A DNA stretch of 64,000 nucleotides from Mycolicibacterium agri (GTDB lineage Bacteria > Actinomycetota > Actinomycetes > Mycobacteriales > Mycobacteriaceae), in contig NZ_PDCP01000020.1 of the NCBI RefSeq assembly GCF_002553505.1, positions 36,346-100,345 of the forward strand. Direction: 5' to 3'. The notes beneath the pieces are model-generated. The model had not been told where the DNA came from. It searched no databases and saw only the letters and a list, made by a program, of their open reading frames with translations. Of this stretch, positions 26,167 through 35,360 are shown piece by piece. Both the position numbers and the translations under genes were made by a program. The stretch's first letter is position 1. Every line of letters starts with the position of its first letter.

Positions 26167-28043
26167 CAGCGGCCCTCGGGGTTACGGATGGCCAACACGA
26201 ACGGTCCGATCTCGGAAACGGTGAAGTGGGCCTCGTCGAACAGCTTGGCGTCGAGGTTGACGTGGTAGCGCCGGACGTTGGGCTGGTTGGGGTAGACGTC
26301 GGCGGCCAGCCGAAGGGTATAGGTGTCCGACGAGTCGCCCGCGCCGCCGCGCCGCATCAAAAACACCGTCGGTGGCTCCCAGGGCAGCGAGTCCAAGTCG
26401 GCGATGAACTCGTCGGCGCTGTCGAGAGTGGCCCAGCGCTCGATCGCGGCCGCCCGCTCCTCGAACTGCGCGAGCGGATTGGCGTAGTGCGACGTCAACC
26501 CTTGGAAGCCGTAATAGGGGTAGTAGGACAGGAAGCTGTAGTCGGCGGTCATCACGATGGTCTCGTCGCGAGGCCTGCCGGTGACCTCCTGGATCTTGGC
26601 GTCGATCTCCTTGTAGTACTTCTCGGCGCCCGGTGGGCGGCGGTCGGCGCGCTGCCCGTCGCCGTCGGTGTCGGTGTAAGCGACCACGATGTCGGAGCGC
26701 AGCACGTCGGGAATGTCCTGCGCGAACGTCATCGCACCGATGGCCCCGACCGCGCCGGCGGCCACCACGATGCGGCGGCCGGTCTGCGGGCTGTAGCGGC
26801 GGGCCAACGCCAGCGCGGTCTCGATGAACCCGAATGCACCCGCCGACGACAACAGAACCGTCAGCGTGGACTGCAGCCGGAAGGACAGCAGCGTGGTGCC
26901 CAACAGTGTGGTCAGCATCGACAGCAGTGACCAGGCGTAGACCGCGACGACGCCGAAGGCCAGCCCTGCGGCGCGGGTCGACGTGCGGGCGCGAACGACC
27001 AGCCACAGCGTGCCGACCATGCACAGCGCGCCGAGCAGCGTGAAGTCCAGCATCGGGAAGTGCAGTTCTGCGCCGTCGGGTGGCAGGTAGTGCTGTGCGG
27101 TGCCGGAATCCGCGGGCGACCCGCCGATGGCCGCCAAAAGGTAAGGCAGCCAACCGATCAGCGCGATGGCGCCGGAGATCACCGCGATGACGACGAGCCG
27201 CAGCAGCGGTTCTGCGCTGCGGCGGGCCAGCGCGAGCGCCACCGCCATGAGGGTGACGGTGAACGCGCCGTACGCCAGCAGCAAGGTGTAGAACAGCGCG
27301 GCGACACCGAGAAACAGGCCGACGCCGACGACCGCGGCCCAGCCGCCCGCCCGGTGTCGGCCGCGCAACCCCGACCACGCCAGCACGAACACCGGTGGCA
27401 GCAGCACGGTGATCACGGCGGCGTACGGCTCGGCGGGCGAGTAAGCCAGGGCGGCCGCGGCCGTTGCGGTGCTGACGATCAGCGCGTACTCGAACCGAAT
27501 CATACTGGCCCACAGCACGAATGCCAGCACGACCGCGATGGCGATCGAGGTGATCGCCCACGGTTTGAACATCTCCCATGCGGGCGTGCCGGTCAGCGCG
27601 GCCGCGCGGCCGCCGAGCCAGAACCAGCCGGCGGGGTAGAACGGCGGCAGCCCGAAGTAGGTCATGTCGCGCAGCGCCGCCGTGTCGGTCAGCCGGGTCA
27701 GATACTCGGTGCGGAACTGCTGGTCGACCGAGATGCCGAAGAGGTAGAGCTTGGTCGCGCCGAGCGGCATGGCCAGTGTGACGACCGAGAACGCCGACAG
27801 GAACAGCAGCGCGGCGGTGTGCGCGACGATCCTGCGGCCGCGCCGCCACAGCCAGCCGGCCGCGAGGATTCCTGCCAGACAACCGAATTGGCCGACGGTG
27901 GTGAGCGCGTGTAACTGGTTGGACGAGTTGTAGGCGGGCCATTCGACCCGGGCGATCGCTGCGAGCGAGACCGCGGAGACGACGACCGCGACGACAGTCG
28001 CCACCGCCATATGGCCGAGCACCGCCAGCGCGCCACGCATCAT
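26166..28043 (-). CDS. aftA: Arabinofuranosyltransferase AftA
   Basis: Adds the first arabinofuranose residues from decaprenyl-phosphoryl-arabinose to the galactan. It has 625 residues from the ATG at 28043; M. tuberculosis AftA has 643. Readings that begin further upstream run into dprE2 in another frame and are rejected. The protein begins with membrane helices ([20 protein letters not shown]) and has about eleven, then a soluble C-terminal part ending [11 protein letters not shown]. The Asp-rich GT-C motif is not clearly resolved by eye. It starts 14 nt after dprE2 and overlaps embC by 1 nt. Confidence 0.93.
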   Translation of the reverse strand: MMRGALAVLGHMAVATVVAVVVSAVSLAAIARVEWPAYNSSNQLHALTTVGQFGCLAGILAAGWLWRRGRRIVAHTAALLFLSAFSVVTLAMPLGATKLYLFGISVDQQFRTEYLTRLTDTAALRDMTYFGLPPFYPAGWFWLGGRAAALTGTPAWEMFKPWAITSIAIAVVLAFVLWASMIRFEYALIVSTATAAAALAYSPAEPYAAVITVLLPPVFVLAWSGLRGRHRAGGWAAVVGVGLFLGVAALFYTLLLAYGAFTVTLMAVALALARRSAEPLLRLVVIAVISGAIALIGWLPYLLAAIGGSPADSGTAQHYLPPDGAELHFPMLDFTLLGALCMVGTLWLVVRARTSTRAAGLAFGVVAVYAWSLLSMLTTLLGTTLLSFRLQSTLTVLLSSAGAFGFIETALALARRYSPQTGRRIVVAAGAVGAIGAMTFAQDIPDVLRSDIVVAYTDTDGDGQRADRRPPGAEKYYKEIDAKIQEVTGRPRDETIVMTADYSFLSYYPYYGFQGLTSHYANPLAQFEERAAAIERWATLDSADEFIADLDSLPWEPPTVFLMRRGGAGDSSDTYTLRLAADVYPNQPNVRRYHVNLDAKLFDEAHFTVSEIGPFVLAIRNPEGR

Positions 28044-28057
28044 CGACCCGGCGGTGC

Positions 28058-28840
28058 TCAGATGGGCAGCTTGCGGAAGATGGCCCGCGGGATGTGTCGC
28101 AGCACCATCATCACGTACCTGAACGCTCCCGGCGCCCATACCAGTTCCTTGCCCTTGGCCGCGGCCGTGACCGCGAGTTCGGCCACGTCCTCCTTGTCCA
28201 CGGTGAACGGCGCTTCCTTGGTGCCCGTGGCCTTCCAGTGATCGATGGTGGTCGAGGTGCGTACCTGGCCGGGGCGGATGACCAGGACGCGAACACCGTG
28301 TTCGCGCAACGCTTCTCCCAGGCCGAGGTAGAAGCCGTCGAGGCCCGCCTTGGTGGAGCCGTACACGAAGTTGGAGCGCCGGACGCGCTCGCCGGCGGCC
28401 GAGCTCATCGCGATGATCTGCCCGTAGCCCTGCGCGCGCATCTTCTCGCCGAGCAGTACGCCAACGGAAACGGCTGCGGTGTAATTGATTTGAGCGATCT
28501 GCACCGCCTTGCGCTGGTTCTGCCACAACTCCTCGGCGTCACCGAGCAAGCCGAACGCGACGATCGCGACATCGATGTCGCCGTCGGCGAAGGCCTGATC
28601 GATCACCTTCGGATGGCTGTCGGTGTCGAGGCCGTCGAAGTCGATCCAGTCCACGGATTTGGCGCCTGCGGCCTTCATCTGGGCAATCGCGTCGTCGCGC
28701 TTCGGGTGGTTGGGCAGGTCGGCCAGCACGACGCGCGCGGCCGCGTTGCGCAGGTAGCGCTCGCAGATGGCCAGACCGATCTCGGACGTGCCGCCGAGCA
28801 GGAGGATGGCCTGAGGATTGCCCGTCGCGTCGAACACCAT
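28058..28840 (-). CDS. dprE2: Decaprenylphosphoryl-2-keto-ribose reductase DprE2
   Basis: NADH-dependent short-chain dehydrogenase that completes the epimerisation begun by DprE1, giving decaprenyl-phosphoryl-arabinose. It has 260 residues. The cofactor loop is GGTSEIG at the N-terminus, and the catalytic YxxxK is VYGSTKAG after the MSSAAGE Ser segment. The ATG directly follows the dprE1 TAG with no gap, so the two are translated together and probably act as a complex. Confidence 0.95.
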   Translation of the reverse strand: MVFDATGNPQAILLLGGTSEIGLAICERYLRNAAARVVLADLPNHPKRDDAIAQMKAAGAKSVDWIDFDGLDTDSHPKVIDQAFADGDIDVAIVAFGLLGDAEELWQNQRKAVQIAQINYTAAVSVGVLLGEKMRAQGYGQIIAMSSAAGERVRRSNFVYGSTKAGLDGFYLGLGEALREHGVRVLVIRPGQVRTSTTIDHWKATGTKEAPFTVDKEDVAELAVTAAAKGKELVWAPGAFRYVMMVLRHIPRAIFRKLPI

Positions 28841-30208
28841 CTACAGCAGCTCCAAACGTCGGGCCATGTCCGAGGCGAACACGCCGGCGGGATCGACCTT
28901 GCGCCGCACGGCGATCCATTCGTCGATCCGCGGGTACATGGCATGGAATATCTCAGCGGTGGTGCGGGAGTCCTTGGCGGTGTAGAGCCTGCCGCCGAAT
29001 TCGAGCACGCGGCGGTCCAGATCCCTGAGGAATTCGTTGAGGCCCGGCTTGATCTGGAAGTCGACGCAGACGTTCCAGCCGGGGATCGGGAAACTCAACG
29101 GCGCCTTGTTGCCGGGCCCGAACAGCTTGAACACGTTGAGGAACGAGTAGTGCCCCGAGCGTTGGATGTCGTACATGATCTCCTTGAACGGCTCGACCGC
29201 TTCGGTGGGCACCACGAATTGGTATTGCGCGAAGCCGACTTTGCCGTAGGCGCGGTTCCACTCACCGACCATGTCGAGCGGGTGGTAGAACTGCGTGAGG
29301 TTCTGCGCCTTGCCGCGGTAGGTCTTGCCGGTGCGGTACCACAGTTCGGTCATCGCGCCGAAGATCAGCTTGTTGCCCAGCCCGTTCGGGAAGATGTCGG
29401 GCGTGGTGAAGTACTGCGGCGCATCGAATTTCAGCGGGTCGGCCTGCAGCTTCTTCGGCAGCTGGTCGACGGTGGCCAGCGAGCCGCGGGAAATCACGGC
29501 GCGGCCCAGTTTCGGTGGCGGGCTGATGGCGTCGAACCAGGCGCTTGAGTAGGTGTAGTTGGCTTCGGAGCCGTCGCTGTGGAAGGCGATGGTCTCGTCC
29601 AGGCTCGAGGTGACGTCGCCGTCGGCGATGAAGTAGGCGGTTTCGGTGGGGGTCATCGCGATGGTGGCGCGCAGGATGATTCCGGTCAGGCCGTTGCCGC
29701 CCACTGTCGCCCAGAACAATTCGGCGTCGTCGCCGTCCGGAGTCAGGTGGCGGATCTGGCCGTCGGCGGTGAGCAGTTCCATCGACCGCACGTGGTTGCC
29801 GAAGCTGCCCGCGCTGTGGTGGTTCTTGCCGTGGATGTCGCAGGCGATGGCGCCGCCGACGGTGACCTGACGGGTGCCGGGCAGCACGGGAACCCAGAGG
29901 CCGAGCGGAAGTGCGGCCCGCATCAGCTGGTCGAGGTTGACGCCGGCGTCGACGTCGACGAGGTGGCTTTCGCCGTCGATCGAGTGGATGCGGTTCAGCG
30001 GCGTCATGTCGATGACGAGGCCGCCGCCGTTCTGCGCGTTGTCGCCGTAGGAGCGGCCGAGGCCCCTGGCGATGACGCCGCGGGACCCGTCGGCGGCTTG
30101 CGCGACCGCCTTGGCGATGGCTTCGGTGTCGCGGGTCGACAGCACTTGGGCCACCGATGGAGCGGTGCGGCCCCAGCCGGTCAGGCGTCGCGGCGTGGTC
30201 GAGAACAT
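28841..30208 (-). CDS. dprE1: Decaprenylphosphoryl-ribose oxidase DprE1
   Basis: FAD-dependent oxidase of decaprenyl-phosphoryl-ribose, an essential step to the arabinan donor and the target of benzothiazinones. It has 455 residues (461 in M. tuberculosis). The FAD-binding part carries [29 protein letters not shown] and GNGLTGIIL. Cys381 in GWNVCVDF corresponds to Cys387, the residue trapped by benzothiazinones, and is retained. The gene heads the dprE1-dprE2-aftA-emb block after gtrA. Confidence 0.96.
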   Translation of the reverse strand: MFSTTPRRLTGWGRTAPSVAQVLSTRDTEAIAKAVAQAADGSRGVIARGLGRSYGDNAQNGGGLVIDMTPLNRIHSIDGESHLVDVDAGVNLDQLMRAALPLGLWVPVLPGTRQVTVGGAIACDIHGKNHHSAGSFGNHVRSMELLTADGQIRHLTPDGDDAELFWATVGGNGLTGIILRATIAMTPTETAYFIADGDVTSSLDETIAFHSDGSEANYTYSSAWFDAISPPPKLGRAVISRGSLATVDQLPKKLQADPLKFDAPQYFTTPDIFPNGLGNKLIFGAMTELWYRTGKTYRGKAQNLTQFYHPLDMVGEWNRAYGKVGFAQYQFVVPTEAVEPFKEIMYDIQRSGHYSFLNVFKLFGPGNKAPLSFPIPGWNVCVDFQIKPGLNEFLRDLDRRVLEFGGRLYTAKDSRTTAEIFHAMYPRIDEWIAVRRKVDPAGVFASDMARRLELL

Positions 30209-30239
30209 CGTGACGAGGGTACCGTGCGGTGCGGTCGGC

Positions 30240-30653
30240 TCAGCGCAGCCGGAAAATGACTGCTCGCTGGACCACGAAGTTGATGACGGTGGCGGTGCCT
30301 TGGGCGATGACGAACGCGACGACCACCGCCACGGGCGTGTAGCCGCCCCAGCGCAGGAAGAGGTGGTTCAGCCCGACCTGGACGACGAAGGTCGTGATGT
30401 AGAGCGCCCAGACCGCGGCCAATCGCGCGTTGCTCGGCGGCGCTTGGAAGGTCCATCTGCGGTTGAACAGGTATGCCGTCGTCGTCCCGGCGATCCAGCC
30501 GATGATCTTGGCCAGGTCGGGTTGCATGCCTCCAACGCGGTACAGCAGCACGTACAGACCGAAGTCGACGATGGCGGCGAACCCACCTGTGACGACGAAG
30601 CGCCACACCTGGGTCATCAGACCCAGACGAGGCTGCACGGGGGGCTCGGTCAC
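30240..30653 (-). CDS. GtrA-family membrane protein (Rv3789 homologue)
   Basis: Small membrane protein of 137 residues with four predicted helices, beginning with [19 protein letters not shown] and ending with an Arg-containing tail, as in the GtrA/DPMS family. In M. tuberculosis the equivalent Rv3789 has been linked to decaprenyl-phosphoryl-arabinose translocation or to recruitment of AftA; which role is correct is not settled. It is the first gene of the arabinan operon here, 31 nt ahead of dprE1. Confidence 0.88.
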   Translation of the reverse strand: MTEPPVQPRLGLMTQVWRFVVTGGFAAIVDFGLYVLLYRVGGMQPDLAKIIGWIAGTTTAYLFNRRWTFQAPPSNARLAAVWALYITTFVVQVGLNHLFLRWGGYTPVAVVVAFVIAQGTATVINFVVQRAVIFRLR

Positions 30654-30678
30654 CCGGGCAGCCTATTAGAACGGTCGC

Positions 30679-31014
30679 GTGGGCCGATTGCTCGACATCG
30701 AATTTCGGCCCTATTCCCGACTTACACTCCGGCCATGTTCTCCGACGCGGTATGCGTGGAACTCGGGTATGCGGGTGGCCTATCGCGCGTCGGCGGAGGG
30801 GCGACGCGACATCGTGTTCGTGCCGAATTGGCTCACCAACTGCGAGGTGCTTCCGGTACTGCCGTCGCTGCAGGGGTGGATCGAGGCGATGACGTCGCTG
30901 GGTCGGCTGATCTTCTTCGATCAGCCGGGCTCGGGTGCGTCCGATCCCTTAGCGCCGGGCGAGTTTCCGACCCTGGAGCAGTGGGCCGACAGCATCACCG
31001 CTCGCCGCGTCTAA
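30679..31014 (+). pseudogene. N-terminal fragment of an alpha/beta hydrolase (cyclase-associated type)
   Basis: The reading frame resembles the start of alpha/beta hydrolases found alone or fused to nucleotide cyclases: GMRVAYRASAEGRRDIVFVP, then LGRLIFFDQPGSGASD and PTLEQWADSITA. After that it stops at 31012-31014, before the nucleophile elbow and catalytic domain. It is about 100 residues, where an intact member has 250 or more. It is therefore a truncated remnant, not a functional enzyme. Confidence 0.7.
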
Positions 31015-31236
31015 GAGTTCCGGCGTTCGTGGAACATCGAGCAAGCCATCGGCTATCTCTACTCGACGTCGCTGCCTCTTCGAACACTGCTGGGTGACCA
31101 GCAGTCAGACTTCGAGGACACGGTCATTTCGACCCTGCTCGACATCGAACCCTCCGGACACTTCACCGAACCCGTCACCCTGGAGGTGCTGACCGCGACC
31201 AGAGGTTCGACCAGAGCCGTCACACCAACGGGCTGA
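31015..31236 (+). pseudogene. C-terminal fragment of a SAM-dependent methyltransferase
   Basis: In the same frame directly after the stop of the hydrolase fragment, the translation continues RRSWNIEQAIGYLYSTSL, LLGDQQSDFEDTV and GHFTEPVTLEVLTATR to a TGA at 31234. This looks like the last 70 residues of class I methyltransferases. No start codon or SAM-binding core is present. The join between two unrelated fragments points to an old deletion that removed the middle of two neighbouring genes. Confidence 0.6.
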
Positions 31237-31463
31237 TCCGTTCCGCCACACCTCTTCCCGCGAGACGGAATCCTCGCGGCGAAAGTGCGAGTGGACGCCT
31301 GCGTAGGTTCCGTCTCGCGGCAACGCCACGGAGACGCGGCGACTTCGGTTCAGGATTTGCGCGTGAGGCGCACCAGCGGTAGCCGGCATAGAAGTCCAGC
31401 GCCAGGTCCCAGGCCCGGTCGCGCTCCTGTGGGTCGGTGATCTCGGAGGCGGCTCACGCAGCA
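31237..31463. other. Non-coding debris with inverted repeat and a possible third gene tail
   Basis: No intact gene is visible. The stretch holds the 13-bp inverted repeat at 31258-31320. On the minus strand, about 31325-31447, an open stretch reads EITDPQERDRAWDLALDFYA, which looks like the C-terminal end of a protein but has no upstream body. It is interpreted as further gene decay. Confidence 0.4.
31258..31320. repeat. 13-bp perfect inverted repeat
   Basis: Arms 31258-31270 (CCGCGAGACGGAA) and 31308-31320 (its exact complement) enclose 37 nt. It could form a transcript hairpin or be the end of a vanished element. There is no U-tract and no transposase nearby. Confidence 0.7.
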
Positions 31464-32882
31464 CTACTTTGCCAGCCCGCACGCCGTCAGCACACCCAGA
31501 AATGCTTCGACTGCGGGTGCGAACGCGTGGTCGGCCGGCGCGGCGAAGCCGATGATGATTCCGTCGTAATCGGGCACCGATGGGCCTGCGAGCGGGTGGC
31601 GCATGATCGCCAAGCCCTGCAACGCGATTCCGGCCTCGCCTGCTCGGCGCAACACCTCATGCTCGGTGTCCTGCGGCAGGGTCAATACCAGGTTCACCCC
31701 GGCCGCCAGGCCGCTGATCGAGACGTTGAATGACGACAAAGCCTCCACCAACGTGTCGCGACGCCGGCGGTAGCGCATGCGCATGCGGCGAATGTGCTTG
31801 TCGTATCCGCCGGTGCTGATGAAGTCCGCCATCGTCAGCTGCGTGATCACGTCGACGTAAAACTGCTGTCCCCCAGCGGCTTCGGTCACCGCGTCAATCA
31901 GACTGTCGGGCACCACCATCCAGCCCAGCCGCAGCGCCTGTGACAGGCTCTTACTGGCCGAACCCAGATACACCACACGCTCCGGGCACAGCGGCTGCAA
32001 CGCCCCTATCGGCTGGCGGTCGTAGCGGAACTCGCCGTCGTAGTCGTCGTCGAAGATGTACCCGCCGGTGCGCTGCGCCCAGTTCACCGCCGCGGTGCGA
32101 CGCACCGGGTGCAGCGGCATCCCGAACGGGCTGTGATGCGCGGGCGTCAACATCACCGCGGCCGCCGAATGCGAGTCGAGCTCGTCGACGACCGCGCCCC
32201 GCGAGTCGACCCCGATCGGCACCGTCGGCACACCGAGCTCGGCGAAGAGATCGCGAAAGATGAAGAGCCCATACGCTTCCACCGCGATCGGGCCCCGCTC
32301 GCGGAATACCCGGCCGAGCAACTCGACCGCATGGCGCATGCCCGCGCACACCACGATCGAGTCCGCCGTCGTCCGCACGCCGCGCGCCCGCGTCAGGTAC
32401 TCCGCGAGCGCCTCGCGCAGTTCGGGCCTGCCCCGTGCGTCGCCCAACCGGAAGGCCTCCGTCGGCGCCGACGAAAGCGCCCGCCGCGTCGACGCCGCCC
32501 ACTCCGTGCGCGGGAACTCCGACACGTCCGGTGTGCCCGGCATCAGGTTGTGGACCGGCGTGGTCCGACTGCCCCGGGGTCGCGGTGGGGCGTCGGCGCC
32601 ACCGGTGTTGAGCACCCAGGTGCCCGCGCCCTGCCGCGACGCCAGCCAGCCCTCGTTGACCAGTTCGGCGTAGGCCTCGGCGACGGTGTTGCGCGCCAAT
32701 CCCAGATCGGCGGCGAGGCTGCGCGATGGCGGCAGCATCGACCCGGGCGCCAGCCGGCCCGATCGCACGGCGTCGCGCAGCGCGCTGAGCAGCAGTTCGC
32801 GGGCACCCCTCGCGCCCGGCGTGATGACCTTCTGTAGGTCGAGATGCAGGTCGCGGCCGCCGGAATTGGCCCATGAACTCAC
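31464..32882 (-). CDS. MocR/PdxR-type regulator (GntR helix-turn-helix plus aminotransferase domain)
   Basis: Transcription regulator of 472 residues. The N-terminal winged helix (about 20-95; LPPSRSLAADLGLARNTVAE) is fused to a class I aminotransferase-like domain that binds PLP; the Lys motif is YLGSASKSLSQALRLGW. It starts with GTG at 32882 and is divergent from the AhpD-like gene at 32932. MocR proteins usually control the divergent neighbour, so the peroxidase gene is the likely target. Its effector, perhaps PLP or an amino compound, is unknown. Confidence 0.9.
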   Translation of the reverse strand: MSSWANSGGRDLHLDLQKVITPGARGARELLLSALRDAVRSGRLAPGSMLPPSRSLAADLGLARNTVAEAYAELVNEGWLASRQGAGTWVLNTGGADAPPRPRGSRTTPVHNLMPGTPDVSEFPRTEWAASTRRALSSAPTEAFRLGDARGRPELREALAEYLTRARGVRTTADSIVVCAGMRHAVELLGRVFRERGPIAVEAYGLFIFRDLFAELGVPTVPIGVDSRGAVVDELDSHSAAAVMLTPAHHSPFGMPLHPVRRTAAVNWAQRTGGYIFDDDYDGEFRYDRQPIGALQPLCPERVVYLGSASKSLSQALRLGWMVVPDSLIDAVTEAAGGQQFYVDVITQLTMADFISTGGYDKHIRRMRMRYRRRRDTLVEALSSFNVSISGLAAGVNLVLTLPQDTEHEVLRRAGEAGIALQGLAIMRHPLAGPSVPDYDGIIIGFAAPADHAFAPAVEAFLGVLTACGLAK

Positions 32883-32891
32883 AGATCAATT

Positions 32892-32909
32892 GAACCATGC
32901 TGATGGTTC
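32892..32909. promoter_or_regulatory. Palindrome between MocR and ahpD-like gene, probable operator
   Basis: Perfect 7-bp arms GAACCAT (32892-32898) and ATGGTTC (32903-32909) with a 4-nt spacer, in a 49-nt divergent gap. Position 9 nt upstream of the MocR start and 23 nt upstream of the peroxidase start fits a regulator-operator pair. Confidence 0.6.
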
Positions 32910-32931
32910 TTTGCGCACTAGCGTCAAAGCC

Positions 32932-33402
32932 ATGACAACGACACTCGACACTGCAATCCACGCCAGCGACCGCCTCAAGATCTACAAGGCGGCACCGGAA
33001 CTGCTCGACGCGATGATGAACCTCAGCGCCGCGTCGGCCAAGGACGTCGAGCCGGAACTCGGCGAGCTCATCAAGATCCGCGCATCCCAGATCAACCGCT
33101 GCGGCTTCTGCCTGAACATGCACCTCGTCGACGCCCGCAAGCACGGGGTCAGCGAGCAGAAGCTCGACGTGCTCGCCGCCTGGGAAGAGGCCGGCGACAT
33201 CTTCACCGAACGGGAGCGGGCGGCGCTTGCGCTCACCGAGGCGATCACCCACGTCAGCCACGGCGTGCCCGACGACGTCTACGACCGGGCCGCCGCGGTC
33301 TTCACCGAACGGGAGCTCGCTCAGGTGATCGCCATGGCCGTGACCATCAACGCGTGGAACCGCATCAACGTGACCGTTCACCAACACGTGCCGAGGCGCT
33401 GA
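32932..33402 (+). CDS. AhpD/carboxymuconolactone-decarboxylase-family peroxidase
   Basis: Alkylhydroperoxidase-like protein of 156 residues. The core motif NRCGFCLNMH provides the CxxC pair (Cys57, Cys60) and His64 used in the AhpD redox cycle. The ATG at 32932 gives the usual family length; an upstream extension would overlap the divergent MocR gene. The trimeric/hexameric all-helical fold is expected. It probably detoxifies organic peroxides or protects a thiol pathway, regulated by the MocR neighbour. Confidence 0.9.
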   Translation: MTTTLDTAIHASDRLKIYKAAPELLDAMMNLSAASAKDVEPELGELIKIRASQINRCGFCLNMHLVDARKHGVSEQKLDVLAAWEEAGDIFTERERAALALTEAITHVSHGVPDDVYDRAAAVFTERELAQVIAMAVTINAWNRINVTVHQHVPRR

Positions 33403-33413
33403 TACTCGCAAGG

Positions 33414-34163
33414 GTGCAGACCCGATCCGGTGCGGAGATCGTCGTCGACGGCGACGTGGTCTACAAGCTGCACCGGCCGGGCACCGACCCGAGGGCGCTG
33501 AGAACCCGGCTCCGCATCGCCGCGGCGTCGGGTTCTTTCGTCTCACCAATCGACACGATTCCGCAGCAGGTGGATGGGCGGTGGCGCACCATCTGGCCGC
33601 GCGTGGAAACCGTTGCCCCGCAACCGGACAACCTGCCGTGGGAGCAGGCCGCGCAGCTGCTGGCCCGGCTGCACACCGAACCCGCCGCACCGCGGACGCC
33701 GGCCCACGGTTGGCCGCAAAGGATGCGACGCACCGTCGACCGGACACGCGACACCGACACCGCATACGGCGCCGTGCGTCGCGCCGCCGCGGCCCTGCCC
33801 GCCCAGGCGTGGCGGGCCGGCTCACCGGATCGCCCGTGCGCCCTCGTTCACGGCGACTGGCATCTCGGCCAACTGGGCAGGCGCGCGGACGGTCCGTGGC
33901 TTCTCATCGACGTCGACGACCTCGGCGTCGGCGACCCGGCGTGGGATCTGGCGCGGCCGGCCGGATTCTGGGCGGCCGGGCTGATTCCCGACGACGACTG
34001 GCAGGCCTTTCTGTCGGCCTACCGCGGGTCCGCCGGACCGGCGCTGCCGCCCGGTGACCCGTGGCCGACGCTCGAGCCGTTCGCCCGGGCAGCCGTCGTG
34101 CAGGCGGCGGCCAGTCAGCCCGACGACGCGCTGTTGATCGCGGCGTGCGCCCGCATGGGCTAG
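33414..34163 (+). CDS. Aminoglycoside-phosphotransferase-fold protein
   Basis: Kinase-fold protein of 249 residues. The catalytic loop is LVHGDWHLGQLGR, with the usual Asn replaced by Gln, and the metal-binding segment is LLIDVDDLGVGDPAWDLARP. The N-terminal part is short and lacks an obvious Gly-rich loop. GTG at 33414, 11 nt after the AhpD-like stop, is preferred over 33354, which would overlap that gene by 49 nt. Substrate unknown; resistance to an aminoglycoside is not implied. Its stop overlaps that of the convergent zinc-ribbon gene (CTAG). Confidence 0.75.
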   Translation: MQTRSGAEIVVDGDVVYKLHRPGTDPRALRTRLRIAAASGSFVSPIDTIPQQVDGRWRTIWPRVETVAPQPDNLPWEQAAQLLARLHTEPAAPRTPAHGWPQRMRRTVDRTRDTDTAYGAVRRAAAALPAQAWRAGSPDRPCALVHGDWHLGQLGRRADGPWLLIDVDDLGVGDPAWDLARPAGFWAAGLIPDDDWQAFLSAYRGSAGPALPPGDPWPTLEPFARAAVVQAAASQPDDALLIAACARMG

Positions 34164-34486
34164 CTCGAGAAGAACAGCCGGCCGAAGCCCTGCTTGCGGT
34201 AGTGCTTGTTGCCGCGGTGGCCCCAGCCCGGGCCGTAGTTGTAGCCGTAACCCTGCTGCGGAGGCGGTGGCGGCGGAGCGGCCTGCATGAACCTGTTCTC
34301 CATCTGAGTGAGCGCTTCGAGTTCACCGAAGTCGAGGAAGATGCCCTTGCACGTGTCGCACTGCTCCAGGTGAATGCCGTTGCGCTCGTAGGTATGCATC
34401 ACCCCGGCGCACTTCGGGCACAGCAGCGTCTTGCCTGCGCCTGCAGGCGGCGGGGACTTCGGCGGTTCGTATGGCGGGATGCTCAT
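34160..34486 (-). CDS. Zinc-ribbon protein of TFIIB type
   Basis: Small protein of 108 residues with a zinc ribbon formed by LLCPKCAGVM and EQCDTCKGIFLDFGE, followed by a Pro stretch (AAPPPPPPQQ) and a Gly/Tyr-rich tail (GYGYNYGPGWGHRG). The domain is widespread in bacteria without a defined role. It lies 43 nt upstream of the wzm stop on the same strand, with intact termini. Confidence 0.8.
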   Translation of the reverse strand: MSIPPYEPPKSPPPAGAGKTLLCPKCAGVMHTYERNGIHLEQCDTCKGIFLDFGELEALTQMENRFMQAAPPPPPPQQGYGYNYGPGWGHRGNKHYRKQGFGRLFFSS

Positions 34487-34529
34487 GGTTCATTAACGCC
34501 CGTGCGCGCTGTGGAGTGCCTGAAAACGC

Positions 34530-35360
34530 TCAGACCCAGTACGGCACGCGTGCCCGGTACTGCCGCATCGCAAAAGCCGCCACGGTCCAGCCGACGACGG
34601 TCAGCACCAGCACCACCACCCAGTGCCGCAGCTCCTGGTCGGCGCCGAGCAGCGGCGCGCGCACGATGTCGAGGTAGTGCAGCAGCGGGTTGAGCTCGAC
34701 GATCTTGGCCCACGACCCGGCGCCCTGGTGCTCGAGTGTGGCCTCGTTCCAGATGATCGGTGTCATGAAGAACAGCAGCTGCACAAGGCTGAACAGCAGC
34801 GGGCCGATGTCGCGGTAACGGGTCGCCAGGATGCCGAAGCAGATGGCCACCCACACGGAGTTCAGCACGATCAGCGCGAACGCGGGAATGACGGCCAGGT
34901 CGGGCCACGTCCAGTGCTTCGGGAAGATGATCGCGATGATCACGAAGATCACGATGTTGTGCGCGAACAAAATCATCTGCCGCCACACCAGCCGGTAGAC
35001 GTGCACCGACAGCGGCGTCGGCAACTGCTTGATCAAACCCTCGTTGGCGATGAACACGTCGGCCCCTTCGAGGATCGACGCGTTGATCAGGTTCCAGATG
35101 ATCAGCCCGAGCGTGACATACGGAAGATGCTCGGACAGTTCGAGTTTGAACAGCTTCGAGTACAGCCCGCCCATGGCGATGGCAGTGACACCCGTGGCGA
35201 TCGTGATCCAGAACGGTCCGAGCACCGACCGGCGGTAGCGCTGCTTGATGTCCTGCCAACCCAGGTGCAGCCACAGTTCGCGGCGGGCGAAACCGTCGAC
35301 GAGGTCGCCCCAGGCGCGCGACATCGTCCTGGACTGAGCGGCGGCGTCGGTGAACGTCAT
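34530..35360 (-). CDS. wzm: ABC transporter permease Wzm, galactan export (Rv3783 homologue)
   Basis: Membrane half of the Wzm-Wzt transporter that carries the lipid-linked galactan across the cytoplasmic membrane. It has 276 residues with six predicted helices (for example LPYVTLGLIIWNLINAS, ILFAHNIVIFVIIAIIF, IGPLLFSLVQLLFFMTPIIW) and the ABC-2 start RRSVLGPFWIT. The ATG at 35360 overlaps the glfT1 stop (ATGA); a longer frame would pass through glfT1 and is rejected. Its ribosome binding sequence GAGGAG (35372-35377) lies inside the tandem repeat. Confidence 0.93.
   Translation of the reverse strand: MTFTDAAAQSRTMSRAWGDLVDGFARRELWLHLGWQDIKQRYRRSVLGPFWITIATGVTAIAMGGLYSKLFKLELSEHLPYVTLGLIIWNLINASILEGADVFIANEGLIKQLPTPLSVHVYRLVWRQMILFAHNIVIFVIIAIIFPKHWTWPDLAVIPAFALIVLNSVWVAICFGILATRYRDIGPLLFSLVQLLFFMTPIIWNEATLEHQGAGSWAKIVELNPLLHYLDIVRAPLLGADQELRHWVVVLVLTVVGWTVAAFAMRQYRARVPYWV

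Noticed and set aside
31258..31320. Inverted repeat considered as insertion sequence ends
   Set aside because: Only 37 nt lie between the arms, with no transposase and no target duplication visible.
33414..34163. Phosphotransferase-fold protein as an aminoglycoside resistance gene
   Set aside because: The catalytic loop is altered (Asn replaced) and many such proteins have other substrates; resistance is not supported.
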